Below are positions 11,714 through 24,674 of a stretch of DNA of 64,000 bases, piece after piece. The stretch covers positions 49,811,877 through 49,875,876 of the forward strand of contig OV121081.1 of the NCBI GenBank assembly GCA_921293015.1. The letters run 5' to 3'. Below the pieces are notes generated by a model, which saw nothing but the letters and a program-made list of their open reading frames with translations, searched no databases and had not been told where the DNA came from. Origin of the DNA: Phorcus lineatus (taxonomy: Eukaryota > Mollusca > Gastropoda > Trochida > Trochidae). The first letter of the stretch is position 1; each line of letters opens with the position of its first letter. A program made the position numbers and the translations under genes.

Positions 11714-14700
11714 GTCAACTCCCCTTGGCCTTGATGTCACGATCAGTGTTTCCGTTCCTATTGAGGAGATGCCTTGCAGACCAGTGTCCAGATGGAAATG
11801 TCCAGCTCCCATCTGGTTCTCTCAACATGGACTGGCTCAGACAGGTTTGGATATACATCTCAATGAAGAATATCAACGTCAGAGAAACGCTTGCAGGAGT
11901 TCCAATTGTGCCTGATGTCGGTCGGCACAACCGTGCCACACTTCATCAACCAGACAAACTTCTTATTGCAAAGACAGTATCCAACTTTAAAAGCTTGCCA
12001 GATTTGGAAGCATCTGCTCTTCAAAAGCTTGGAGTCACAATTTTGAGAACTGTTCCAGATTTTGTTTTGGATAACCATGACATCAGAGGACATGTTATTC
12101 ATTACCCAACACCAGAAGGCGTGATAAAAATTCTAGAGAATAAATCTGTGATGTCCAACATCACCAATTTCAATAAACAAGCATGCAGAGAGGAAAGACA
12201 TGCTTTTCTCTGCTATATCAGTACCTTAAACTTCTCACCAGCTTCTAAGGAAGTCCTAATGAAATTGGAGATCTTCACTGACACCAGCAACAATGATTGT
12301 GCCATGTGCACAGTTTCAACCCTGGCCCCAGATGAAACGTTCCCAGTCACGTATCCTGAAACATACCTGCAACAATCCTCTAAAGCCAGCAAATTAGCTT
12401 TAAAACTTGGAGCAAAGAAGAAGTCTCTAGAGGATGTTTGCCTTCTGACTCTGCAGGCCATGACAAATGGCAGTTCCTACTCTCAAAACCACAAGATTCA
12501 ATTCATGGATTTCCTCCTGAGCAATCACCAAGCTCATCTGAAAAAACGGCAACTCAAGAATTTAGCTTCTGAAATTAAGTTCCTGACAACTGAAGGAGGA
12601 AGAAGCTTTTTCAAACCACATCAATTATTTGATAAAAAGGATTCAGATCTAGTGTCACTGTTTATGGGGGAGGACCAGTTTCCAGTTCCCAAATACATCA
12701 CTTCATCAAATCTTCGATCTGGACTAAAATTGATTGGGCTTAAAACTGAAGCAAACATTACAGAGTCTGACATGATACAAACATGTAAAAAAATTGAAGA
12801 ACTTGTAGCAAGAGGAAGCTTTGGTGAAGCAGAAGGTAAAATAAAAAGTGTGGTCAAAGTTTTGGAAAGGAAAAAATTTAACAGGAACTTGTTGTTGCCT
12901 CTCCAGGATTGTTGCTGCATTCCAAGAATGAAACATAGACGAAAAACATACCCCAAAAGATTGCCCTTCCAGTCTGAATTGGCCTCCATGTTCCTGAAAT
13001 CATCTGAGCTTCTCAGTTCTAAGCATTTGCAGCTTGTTGGATCAGTTTTTCCTGTAGCTGTAGAACTTCCACGCACTGTTGAAGAAGTATTTGGTATAAG
13101 AAGACTGCCTACTTCAAAACAAGTTGTCGAACATTTGAGAAACATAAGTCATTATTACAGAAGTAAAGAGCATCACATCTATGCTGGCATACTTCATGAG
13201 ATCTACAAGTTTCTCTCATCAGCTGATGACCTTTCCTGTCAAGATATAGAGCTTATGCAGGATATCAACTCTGTATGGACCGATGATGGATTCAAGAAAC
13301 CTTTCACTGTCTATTTGGACAAAACTGGCAAAGATTTGAACCTTTGGCCATACCGCTTTCCTCTTCCAAAAGCTATGCATAAGTGGACATCTCTCATGCT
13401 CAAAATAGGATCACACCCACAGCAAACAGCTGACATGCTAGGAATGGTCCTTCAAGAAATCAAACAGAAACATGATGAACTTAGGAGTATAAATAAAAGA
13501 AACTCATCAGAAGCTCACCAGGATTTGCAACTCATCATACAGATATTAGGAATCTTAAAAGATCTACCCCAAGATGAGAGACCAAAGGAAATCTTTTTGC
13601 CAACTCACCAAGAGCATGATAACTTTCTTGTTCTTCTTCCTGTGAGTGACTGCACCTTCTGCAATGCTGACTGGCTAAGAATGCAGACATTAGGTGAAAC
13701 ACCTGAGTCTGGAGATGCAATCAGTTATGTCCATGCCGACATTTCAGAGAATACAGCTAGACAGCTTGGTGTATCCTCCTTGACAGATCGAGTGATGGAT
13801 GACACAGAGGACCTGGATATGGAGTATGAACAGAATGAACCTTTGACAACCAGACTGAAGAACCTCCTCAAAGAGTACACTGACGGGTTCTCTGTTCCTA
13901 AGGAGCTGATACAGAATGCAGATGATGCTGGTGCCACTGAAGTTAGTTTCATGTATGATGAGAGACAGAATATGAATGCCAGAACATTCTTGATGCACGA
14001 AGGCATGAGTTCTCTTCAGGGACCGGCATTCTGGGCTTATAACAATGCCAAGTTTGAAAAAAGTGACTTTGCTAACATACTTAAACTCAGTGGAGCAACC
14101 AAAGAGGAGGATGCTACAAAAGTTGGAAGATTTGGTTTAGGATTCAATTCTGTCTATAATTTAACAGATGTGCCCAGCTTCATCAGTGAAAACACTGTAG
14201 CCATCTTTGATCCTCATAGGACACATCTGGGAAGAGGGGGGTTGAGAGCTGATCTCAGATCAGACAGAAATCAACTGATGGTTAAGAAGATGCATGGACA
14301 ATTCAAACCATTTGATGGTATCTTTGGATGCAACTTTAGAGGAGAAACCATCTGCCAAGGAACGCTCTTCAGATTTCCACTAAGAACACAAGAACAGGCT
14401 AGCTGCAGCAAAATAAAGAAGCTCTCATACTCAAAGTCAGAAATGAAGAAATTTTTCCAAAAGTTTCTTGAAGGTTGTGGAAACTTGATTCTCTTTACAC
14501 AAAATGTTAAATCAGTGAAGTTCTTTCATTTGGTCCAAGATTGTGATCCGTCTACACCTAACCTTCTGGTGCATGTTACCAAAAATGTCCTCTACAAACA
14601 AGTACTATCTCCCCTACAACAACCAACAGATGTACAAAATGTTCTGTACTTTGCAAATGAACTCAGACATAGACAATCCCATATGAACACTGTTATTAAA

Positions 14701-17700
14701 ATAAAAGAAAGAACCATTGTCAAACAGGAAATATTGAACTCTCAATTAACAAGAAAACTCAAAGCTAACATTGATTCCCAAACACTTCAATGGGAAATAA
14801 CATGGGCCATGGGAACAAAGGAATCTTCAGTCCTTGCATCCTCTGGTAGATTGAAAGGTCTCGTGCCATTAGCTGGTGTTGCAATTGCCTTTCAATTTGA
14901 AGGGGAACAGGCCAAAATTTTCAATTTCCAGAAAAGTCCCAAAGGTTTCTATACTGAAGGACATCTTTTCTGTTTCTTGCCCATGCCAATCAAGTCAAAC
15001 CTACCAGTGCATATCAATGCCGGCTTTGCACTGACACCTGACAGAAGACAACTATGTACAATGACAGAAGACGACAAGATGTTGCAGGAAGCACAGTGGA
15101 ATGAAGCCTTGATGACAGATGCTGTCAGTAGAGCATATGTCCTTGGTCTTGCTGATGCACCGATTCTGAGTCCTGAAGATATTACACAATATTATGAACT
15201 TTGGCCTTTGTCAAGTACAGGTATGCCTCATCTTGTGAAAGGATTCTACAAAATTGTCACCGAAGGGCAAGTGGATATTTTTGTCGTCCAAAAAGGTTAT
15301 GGTTTAGAGAGGTCTTCTTTTGGAAAAATTAGATACCTTGACCCTAAGTTGTGCAGGGATATTGTTCTTGGTGATGTTGCGTTTAAAGCTGCAGAACATT
15401 TTTGGAATAATGAAGCTGAACATCTAGCAAGGATTCCACAAACAGTCCTGAAATGTTTTGAAGATGCAGGGTTCCGAGATCAGTTAAAATCAAGATGTTT
15501 AGATGAACTGGAATTTTTTCAAAAGATTTTCTTTCCACATATTGCTGACTCATATTGGTCTCCCGAGGAAAGAAACAAACTGACAATTTATGCCCTGGAT
15601 AGTAATTGTCCAGAAATACTTGAGCTAGTGAAGAATGTCAGATGTATCCCAACCAAACCATCAGGAACTCTCAAGAAGCCAAGTGAGCTTGTGCACCCAG
15701 ATGGAAGGTGCCATAGACTTTTTAAAGAAGATGATGAATGCTTTGTTTATGATGGCACTGGCTCTGAATTTTCTTCACCAACACGTTTGAAAGTATTGTG
15801 TGATCTTGGTATGATTAAAGATGATTTGCCACACCAAGCTCTGCTAGAAAGGGCAGGGACAGTTTCAATTCTTCAACAAAAAGACTCAAAACTTGCAAAG
15901 AAACGTTCAAATGAGATAGTTAGTTACCTGTCTCATGTTGAATATTCAAACCTGAAAGCGACTTACCAGTTTTCAAAATATCCAGAAGAGATAAAGCAAC
16001 AATTACAAAATATCCCATTCTTGCCAATACTTCAAAGACCATCAAGCTGGAAACTGCCTTGGAAAGCTGATGCCGGTGAAGCTCTAGCATGTGCTTCAGA
16101 CCTTTTTGTAAAGGGTGCTACAAATCTTGTTGGAAGTTTAAAGCTGATTATTGATGACACAACACTTTTCGACAAGTCTCATTCAGGCGAAGTTTTGTAC
16201 CAACTTGGATTAAATCAGACAAGTGATGTTAATGTAGATGTAGTCATCACACAACTTGAGCACTTTGCAGCTTATGTTGAGAGACACCTTAAGTGGGGTA
16301 AAACCAGAAAAGCAAGTGACATGTGTAATCAACTGTATGATTACCTGAATGAAAAATGTCGCCTAGAAAATGAGGAGGAAAGAACAGGAATCTGTGAGCT
16401 GATCAACAGTCATCTTGGGCAGAAAAAAGTGATACTCGCAGGAGGCAAAATGGTGTACCCTGAACAAGTGGCCTTTGAACTTACGTATGATCTCTCGCCA
16501 TATCTTTTCAAAACTGAGGGATTGTACAAAACTTTCTTTGAATCTTTAGGTGTACGTAAGACATTTGAAATAAATGATATTCTCAAAACAGTCAAAGCTA
16601 TTCAAGAAGCAAATGGCATTGAAAAACTTTCGAATGAGAACCTGAAATGTTTTGGCAGATTGATGCACTATTTGTTGGAAGTAATGCAACCTGATATTGA
16701 TTATTTTGAAGACATAGATTCAGTGTGTTTACCTGATGAAAATGGCTATCTTTGTGAGGCATCAGAGCTCTGCATAAATGACTGTAAAATGATTGAAGAT
16801 GACCCTGAAACAATGAGATTTGTCCATCCTCTCATTAATCAAAGAGTTGCAAGTTTGTTTGGTGTGAAAGGAAAGCGTGAAGCTGACTTGAATGATGACA
16901 TGTCCTTCCTGCCATTTGGGCAGAGTGAAAAACTAACATCAAGATTGAAGAGGATTCTGAGTGGGTATCCATGTGATGCCTCGGTCATGAAGGAGCTTCT
17001 GCAAAATGCAGATGATGCAAATGCAACAGAGCTGATGTTCATCAAGGATTTCAGGACTCTTCCGAATGACACAGTGGTCAGCGAGGGGTGGAAGGAGTTG
17101 CAGGGACCTGCACTATGTGTTTACAACAACAGTTACTTCTCTGATAAAGACTTTGTTGGTATCCAAAACCTGGGAGAGGGAAGCAAGGGAGACGATCCAG
17201 TAAAGACCGGACAGTATGGTGTTGGCTTCAATGCTGTGTACCATCTAACTGATGTTCCCTCCTTCATGACTGTTGGACCAGACACAGAGAAAACTGTTTG
17301 TGCACTCGATCCTCACATTCGTTATGTCCCTTGGGCATCAAGAAAACTACCAGGAGGACGGATAACCAAACTTGACAGTAAGAGAAACAAATATAGGGAC
17401 TTCTTTGCTGGGTACTTAGAAGATTGTGTGCCTCTCCAAGACAAAGGGACTCTATTTCGTTTTCCTCTAAGAACTGAAGCAATGGCTAACGAATCTGATA
17501 TTTCACAGCAGAAAATTACCACTCAAAAGGTTGAAAAGCTGTTAGAAGATTTTAAAACCGAAATGTTCAACTCACTTTTGTTTCTTCATTGTGTCAAGAA
17601 AATAACCATTGCTCATGTGACTAAAGGTGGAAGACTGGTTAAGGAATATTGGGTTGAATCAGAAATGAATGCATCTGACAGTCTGAAACAAACAGGATAT

Positions 17701-20700
17701 TTGGCTCATCTTAGAACACAAGCTGAAAATGTCAAAGATCACACAACTGGTGTTAGTATTCATGATATTTCTCCACTAGAAATTCAGTTATCATTGTCAG
17801 TGAAGGCATCCAACTCAACAAAGCAAGATTGGTTGATAGTGCATCGCACGGGATTCTCACTAGATAAACCTCTTCCAGATTCGTTAGCAATATCCTGGGA
17901 AAGGGGCGACATTGGTCTTCTTCCAAGAGGAGGGGTAGCAGTGCCATTACCATCAGACTTCCAAAATCCAACCTGCAAGTTTAAAGGAAAAGCATTCTGT
18001 ATTTTGCCACTGCCAATAGAGACAGGTTTACCAGTACATGTGAATGGTCATTTTGCTCTTGATCACGAAGCCAGAAGAAACTTGTGGCATGGGAGTGATG
18101 ACTACAGATGTGACTGGAACAAACACACTCTGGAAGCAATTATCATTCCTGCTTACATATCTGCATTGCAGGCCATGAAGCGTAAGCTTGGATGCACAAA
18201 AAGCCTTCGGTCAGATGTCCTCAAGAAAAGATTACACTTGTATTATGGATTTTTTCCAGAAGTGTCTTCTCTGCCACACATTTTGTGGACAACTCTGGCC
18301 AAATGTTTGTATGCAGAACTTGTTGAAAAGAAAACAACTCTTTTCTCAATTGTTAAACCAGCTAAAGGTAGGTTTGGTGATCATCCCGTCAACAAAAGGA
18401 AATTAATTTACCAAGAGGTAACCTGGGCTTCTGTTTCAGTCAGCAGTGGATTCCCAGGATATTTCAATACATTAAGAACACAGAAAACAAAAATGGAAAG
18501 GGGAAAGCAGGGGACAGAGAGACAGGAGAACATTAGACTTTTGACTGAAAATCTGCGAGATCTTGGCATGAAAGTCATTGAAGCACCAGATTGTATCCAC
18601 AACTATTTTGTAGAAGCTGGACTTGAAAAAGAGGTCAGAGTCATCACCCCAGAATATGTGATGTCATATTTGAAGTCTCATGAAGAGGAAGGTCATGACA
18701 AATGTATGATTGGACAACTGCCTAGAAACATCAAGGACACTCCTTTGAAATCAATTGCTACTGCAAAACGGATCATAGATTTTATTGCAAAAGGAGGTTC
18801 ATTTGCTTCTGAAATATGTGGATTACCATTGGCTGTGACAATATCTGAAAGCGTAATGGTATTCAAGCGTTCTGATAAGTTGATAGTCAGCAAATATTCT
18901 GACCTATTGAAAGAAGTTCCTGAAATGGCTATTCACAGTGAATTGACAAAATACTATGCCCCTCATGCTGATGAATGTACTTCTTTGAGACCATTGACAT
19001 TAGACTTATTAATAGAGCTACTTCCAAGACTCCTTGATCGAACAATTTTCATGACAGGGCTACCAGTACAATGGGATGTACGTTTTATAACCAAACATTG
19101 GCTTTCACGCTTTTGGCAGTTCATTGAAGAATGTCTGACTACTATTTCAAACAATCAGGTAAACCAGATGTCTCCTTGGGTAAGAAATCAGTTGCAAATG
19201 ATGAGGTCATGGTCTCTATTTCCTGCTCTTCATAGTAGTTCAGGTCAACTTTATCTCTATCCACTGACTGAGACCGCAAGAATACTTGACTTGGACACAG
19301 TTTCAGATGAAGGGAGTAGGAAGGCCTTGCAAAAACTCAATATACCTGTTTATGAAAGCGGTATCTGGAGGAACAATCAAGGATTTTCAAATAATTGTCA
19401 TTTGAAAATAACCTCTCATCTGTTTGGAAGCTGGACAAGACCTGGATCTTTATTGTTTGTTCTTTCAGAAGTTGATTGGACACAAGGTTGTCCACTGAAA
19501 GAAATAGAAGCTGAACAACTCTTGTATCATTTATCTAGAAATCAGGATCAGCTGTCTATGGGTTTGACCAATGCTCAAAGTAGACTGATTAATCTACCGC
19601 TCTATTCGAACATTTCAGGGAGATTGGTTCCACTGCAAGGTGCAAATGTTGTAAGAGGGTCCTATTCATTACTGAAGAAAGGATTGAAAGAATTTGAACA
19701 ACAGACTGGCATAGTCTTATTGAAGTGTTCTCATCTGCTTGAAGATTTGTATTCTTATGTAAATTACAAACCAATTTCCATCACTGAGGTGTATTCCAGG
19801 TTCTTGATTCCAAGGTTTCATTGTATTCCAAGTCAATTCAGATCTGATCACATCAAGTTTATAAGACAAGAACTTTTGAAGAAGAGTGAAAAATACAGTG
19901 ATGAGCAGAACAATCTCATAACTCAGTTGAAGGCTTTGAAGTTCATAGAAACTTCAGATGGAACTCTTCATAGAGCATGTGAATTCTACAGCAATCGGGA
20001 AGAAGTTTTCTGTACCATGTTGCCTCCAGAAGCTTTCCTACCACCACCATACAACAAGCATGAATGGCAAAGTTTCCTGGTTTTGTTGGGTCTTCATGCA
20101 TCTGTTACTGTAGATGACTTTGTTGAATTTGCAGAAGTAGTAGAGCGACTTGGTTCTCAAGAAACATCTTTTTCAAGGGAACTTGCCAAGAAGTCATATA
20201 TACTGATAAATCATCTGTGGTCAAGAAATAATGTTCTGAAAGAAGGACTCCTTCACAGAATAAGAGACATTAAGTTCCTCCTGCCGTACCATGTTGGACA
20301 CCATCACAAACTTGGAGAAACTTTAATCAACATTCACCCGCAATTTCAAGAAGCCAAATGTCTTATATGCTTTTCAGAATCTGTTTCATACAGAAAGTGC
20401 TTGTGTGTTTGGACTAGCTGTACAATGCTAAGAGAAGAAGCGGATCCCCAATCCATTTTCTGTGGCAAGGATTCATCAATGGCATATTATCACCTCGGAA
20501 TAAATGAAATACCTTCAAGCCAGGTGGTTGCCCAGCATTTACAAACTGTGTGTGATTCAGTCACAAGGATGTCGGGAGAAATACCACTACAGGATGAGAC
20601 CCTTCTTAATGACTTGAAATCTGTCATGACTTCAATCTATGAATATTTTCAAATACAAGGAGTTTCAGAACAAGTGAGAGAAAGATTGAAAACCAAAAAA

Positions 20701-22668
20701 ATAATTTTCTTGTTGGAAGAAAAGGTATTTGTATCACCTTTGCAAGTTGTGACAGACTTGGACACTTCGGAAGCCATAAGCGGATATCTTTACAGAGGTC
20801 CCAGGATATTTGGACAGTTCCATAATCTTTTCCATAAATTTGGGGCATCAGATATTGCAAAATCTGTCCATTTTGCTCAAGTATTGAACCAACTCCAGCA
20901 GGAAGTTCAAACAAATGAACTGAATCCAAATGAACTTAATGTTGCAAGATATGCCATAAAGCACATGTTTACTCACCTGGAAAGAGAACAGGGAAAAGAT
21001 GAACTTGATGAGATTGAAACTCTGTTTTTGCCCAATTCCAAAAATATATTGCTTCCCTCCACTGAACTGATATATTGTGACAATTCTGATCTAAAACATC
21101 AAAGCAAGCATCTCAAAATTCAGTATTTTGTTGGTTTTCGGAATATTGATATTGAATTTCACAACCCGGTAAAGTTGATATCTTGTCTTCCTAACACTCA
21201 TCGACCTCAACGTCTCACTGAAATTTTGAAAGAAGTTGTTGCAAATTCTTGCAAGAATGTAGCAAAAGAGGGAACTTTGTCACGTAGGTTTTCTGACCAG
21301 ATCAAGGCAGCTGAGTTCATTTCTGGCTTAGTTCGTTTGATAAATGACTCAGAAATACGCAAGGGAAATGATGATCTAAGCAAAAGTTCCTGTGAGAAAA
21401 TAGAATCTGATCTTGACAACTTGACCATATTGGAAGTGGACAACTTACATACTGTTTTATTTTATCAAGGCATGATCGTTGAAGGCTCAAAAATACCTAG
21501 ATTGTGTTCGACAGATTACACTGGTGCTAATATCTGTATCTATGTGTCTTCCAACACAGATTCTTCAGATGATGCTTCTATATTATCAGACTTGGCAAGT
21601 GCGCTCAACAGTGTAACTCATTGTCAACTTGGTAATAATTTAGTTCGTTTGAGCCAACTTCTTAAAACGTCTCCCCCATCTATACCACAGCTCTTGGATT
21701 CTTGGAAAATACATGCCTTTGATTATTCCAGTAAAGGAAACTCAGGCAGTGCATTTCCACCTCCAGGTACTATCATTGATGACAAGTTTCACTTTATGCT
21801 AGACAATAACTTTGGATACTTTGAAGAAGGTGAATATGCAGGATTTGAAGTCTATGATCCCTACATAGATGCACAAGAACCAAAGGAAAGTGAAGATGAA
21901 CAAAATTCTGTGGAAACGGACGGAAATGATGGTACGTTCTACATCTATGTTATTGTCAGAAAGGTGATGAGAGGCCAGACTTCCCTTCAGAGAAGATACT
22001 TAATTGAAGGCCGAGATGGACAGATGGAAGAGGTTTCAGCCACACAACTCTATAAGTTCATCAGAGAGAAAGAAAATTTGAGTTTAGAGCTTGAACCGAG
22101 TGAAATCTCAGTAGACCCAGAAACTTATCAATCTCAGAATCTAAAGGATGTCTTAGCTGAAATAAGAAGGACCCTGAAAGATGCTTGGGCTAATCTGGAT
22201 GAAAGAGAGAGGAACAGGGTGAAGAAAAGACTTTATCTCAAGTGGCATCCTGACAAAAATCCTAATAGAACAGAATTTTGTACTGAAGTTTGCAAGTACA
22301 TAGCTATCTATGTTAAAAGACTTGAAAATGGTAAGGACCTCCATGATGATGATGATGTGAGAAGAAGTACTCCAGATTTCACCTGGTTTAGACATTTTGA
22401 TGCCAGATCCCGAGCTCAAAGGAAATATAAAGAGAGATATGAAGAAGAAGTTAGAAATTCAAGGAGGAGTCGAAGCTATGGTGGATCTGGTTACGGCTAC
22501 CGCTCTGGCTCTGGTTATTCATATCATCATTCTGCTAGATCAGAAGCCCACTCGCACCCTCTGGAGGCAAAGAGATGGTATCGCCAAGCAAAAGCAGATC
22601 TTGATGCTGCACAAGAAGCTCTTGGACTGTCTGCAGCTTACAACTGGATTTGCTTCAAATGTCAACAG
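11714..22668 (+). CDS. Sacsin-like gene A, giant exon (ATPase repeats 2 and 3, J-domain, start of HEPN)
   Basis: This single open exon of 10,955 bp starts after CTTGCAG in phase 1 (GQLPLALMSRSVF) and ends CAACAG|GTATGT in phase 0. Vertebrate SACS likewise carries most of its coding sequence in one giant exon. Visible domains: second HSP90-like repeat with KELIQNADDAGATE (about 13900) and [16 protein letters not shown] (about 14120-14170); third repeat with KELLQNADDANATE (about 16990) and GQYGVGFNAVYHLTD (about 17210-17255); J-domain with the HPD triad (KWHPDKNP, about 22240); a Ser/Gly/Tyr-rich linker (about 22465-22550); and the first half of a HEPN domain ending NWICFKCQQ. The J-domain suggests HSP70 recruitment, as known for sacsin. 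No frameshift or stop interrupts it. The matching exon of gene B is 55255 onward. Confidence 0.95.
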
Positions 22669-24336
22669 GTATGTTCTATCTTATTGTTATTTAATATCTT
22701 TAATGTTTGGTAATTATGATATTATTGGTTATACATTATTGAAATTATGAATTAATCCATTATAAAATTGATACTTTTAATTTGGCAGGGGTGCAAGTTT
22801 AGAGGGGGAAGGAGGAGGCAAAAGTTTCTTGTGGACATTTACTCTTTTTTGTAATAATAAATTGTTGAATGTGATAAACCAGTTGTCTTAATGAACTTTC
22901 AAATGAGCTGAATTTCAAAGCTTTAGCACCAACTTCCGAACTAAAATTGTGCATTGGTGCTTAGCCTGGACATTTCCATGAATTGCACAATTCATAACTG
23001 AATGCATTTGCATCTGTACTTCAAACTGCATTAACCATTGACCGACAGGGGATCATTAAAGAGTAGCTTATTAGTGATAGGTATGTGTACTTAAGTTTAT
23101 TTTCAATCACATAATCTCTTACAGTTTAGCAGTTTATATTAAATACTTTAATATATGCAGATAAAAGACAACTAATAGAAATCAAAGAAAATTCAGACTA
23201 TTTCAAATTCACAATAAGGATGCAATCTTGTGTATAAATGAATTACAAGAAGATTATGATGGAATTTGTGGTGACAATTCATTGCACATAGTAAACCTTT
23301 TATTTCTTATGTATTATGAATGTATAATGTCTTGAATGGTGCATTCTTTAATTACTTTACAGACTGTTAGAAAATTAGGAATTAAGTTTCAATTTTGAAT
23401 TATGATTTCAAGAATATGGTTTGATTGATTTTCTTCAAATTTAGTGTTAAGCTATCTTGGAGTTATGGAATGGCACTGAATAATTTAGTGGTTACCATAT
23501 CACCTTGAGAACTATGGGTGATAGTCTTCATCATAAAACAAGAAGAAGTCTGATAAGCTACAGAGCCGATGACTCTATTTTTCACGTCTTCTAAGTTTCT
23601 GGAAGAGATTCTGTGCAAAAAAGCAAACTGGAATATTGATTTTTTTTTTAAATTATTTTTTTAGCAATTGGTTATTTCTGAGATCTAAGTTTGTCTAACT
23701 GATGCATAAAACTGTTCATGATTCTTACCAGGTGAAGTGAAGTGACATGTGATGAAGTGTTACAGGTTTTCTTCTTACAGTAACTTCTTGTGTTTTCAAC
23801 TTGGTTGTTTTATGATACTTGATGTACTTATTATACAGTTTCTTAGTAACATTTCCTGTTGTGATAAATGCAGGTCACCGGAGATCCATAGTTCAATGTT
23901 TATGTAAGGACTTTCTCTCTTATGAAATAATGTTTGAACCAATATGAACAATATTGCCAGGTTAGAGATTAGGGTTGTTTCCATATCATAAAATGGTAGC
24001 GGGTCTTTATGTGCACCTTTACTCGTATATACAATTTGTCAGTTTCAATTAGACTTAAATTGATACATAAAAATCAAGCTCATCCGTGACACAGCTGTTA
24101 GTGCATCATAAAATGACATAGTGAGAAAAAGAAACAATAGCATTGGGAGTTTCGGAATGCTAGTAATAAGGCAGCATTAACGTACAGAGATGTAAATTTC
24201 TTTATTTAATTGTCAACCAGCAGAGAAATCACTGAAAGCAATGTTGTACAATTGTGATGTTCAATTAATCTTTCAGGCAGCAGAAAAATCCCTGAAAGCA
24301 ATGTTGTACAATCGTGATGTTCAATTAATCTTTCAG
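22669..24336 (+). other. Intron 6 of sacsin-like gene A
   Basis: The intron runs from GTATGT at 22669 to TAATCTTTCAG ending at 24336, if the third acceptor copy is used; a second acceptor ends at 24276. It is AT-rich and holds a small end fragment of the dispersed repeat family (about 23545-23590). Nothing else is recognised. Confidence 0.75.
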
Positions 24337-24380
24337 GCAGCAGAAAAATCCCTGAAAGCAATGTTGTACAATCGTGATGT
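24219..24380 (+). repeat. 60-bp tandem repeat spanning the intron 6/exon 7 boundary of gene A
   Basis: Copies run about 24219-24276, 24277-24336 and 24337-24380 (partial). Each later copy holds the exon start (GCAGCAGAAAAATCCCTGAA) and the first two copies end with the acceptor tract TTCAATTAATCTTTCAG. All three read in frame (20 codons per unit). Copy 1 is more diverged, and its own upstream end reads AATTGTCAACCAGCAG in place of the acceptor tract. Confidence 0.9.
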
Positions 24381-24624
24381 CCGAAGTGCAGACAAGACAC
24401 GCACACATAACCTCAACCACATTGTGGAACGTTTGGGTAACCCAGCCTTGACAAGTCTCGTCTCCCAGCTGGAGGACATTATTAAGGATTACAACCGAAT
24501 GCGCTACCCAGACAGATTTAGCTACCCGACCATCGCTGCTGATGTGTACACAGAACAAGATGCCAGGAAATCTTTTACCCTGACCAAGCAGATTCTCTCA
24601 CTTGTTGAAACAAGTCTACAATAG
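24337..24624 (+). CDS. Sacsin-like gene A, last coding exon (C-terminal HEPN)
   Basis: This exon codes for 95 residues and a TAG stop at 24622-24624. It continues NWICFKCQQ of the giant exon in phase 0 with AAEKSLKAMLYN, the typical HEPN helix of sacsin, then runs to LSLVETSLQ. In human sacsin the HEPN domain dimerises and binds nucleotides; its role here is inferred. Acceptor choice is ambiguous: starting at 24277 would keep the frame and add 20 residues that repeat the start of the exon. The stop codon is followed directly by GTGAGA, a donor-like site. Confidence 0.88.
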   Translation, partial: AAEKSLKAMLYNRDVRSADKTRTHNLNHIVERLGNPALTSLVSQLEDIIKDYNRMRYPDRFSYPTIAADVYTEQDARKSFTLTKQILSLVETSLQ

Positions 24625-24668
24625 GTGAGATCTGTTGATCAATGTGATTGAGGTGACAGTGAATTTTT

Positions 24669-24674
24669 ATTAAA
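24669..24674 (+). terminator. Possible poly(A) signal of gene A
   Basis: ATTAAA, the common variant hexamer, lies 45 bp after the stop codon. In such AT-rich DNA the hexamer occurs often by chance, and further AATAAA copies lie downstream (for example about 25504 and 25786). Confidence 0.3.

Noticed and set aside
12213..22419. Many antisense open frames over the giant exon
   Set aside because: They mirror the conserved sense coding sequence, have no recognisable domains, and occur at matching places in gene B.
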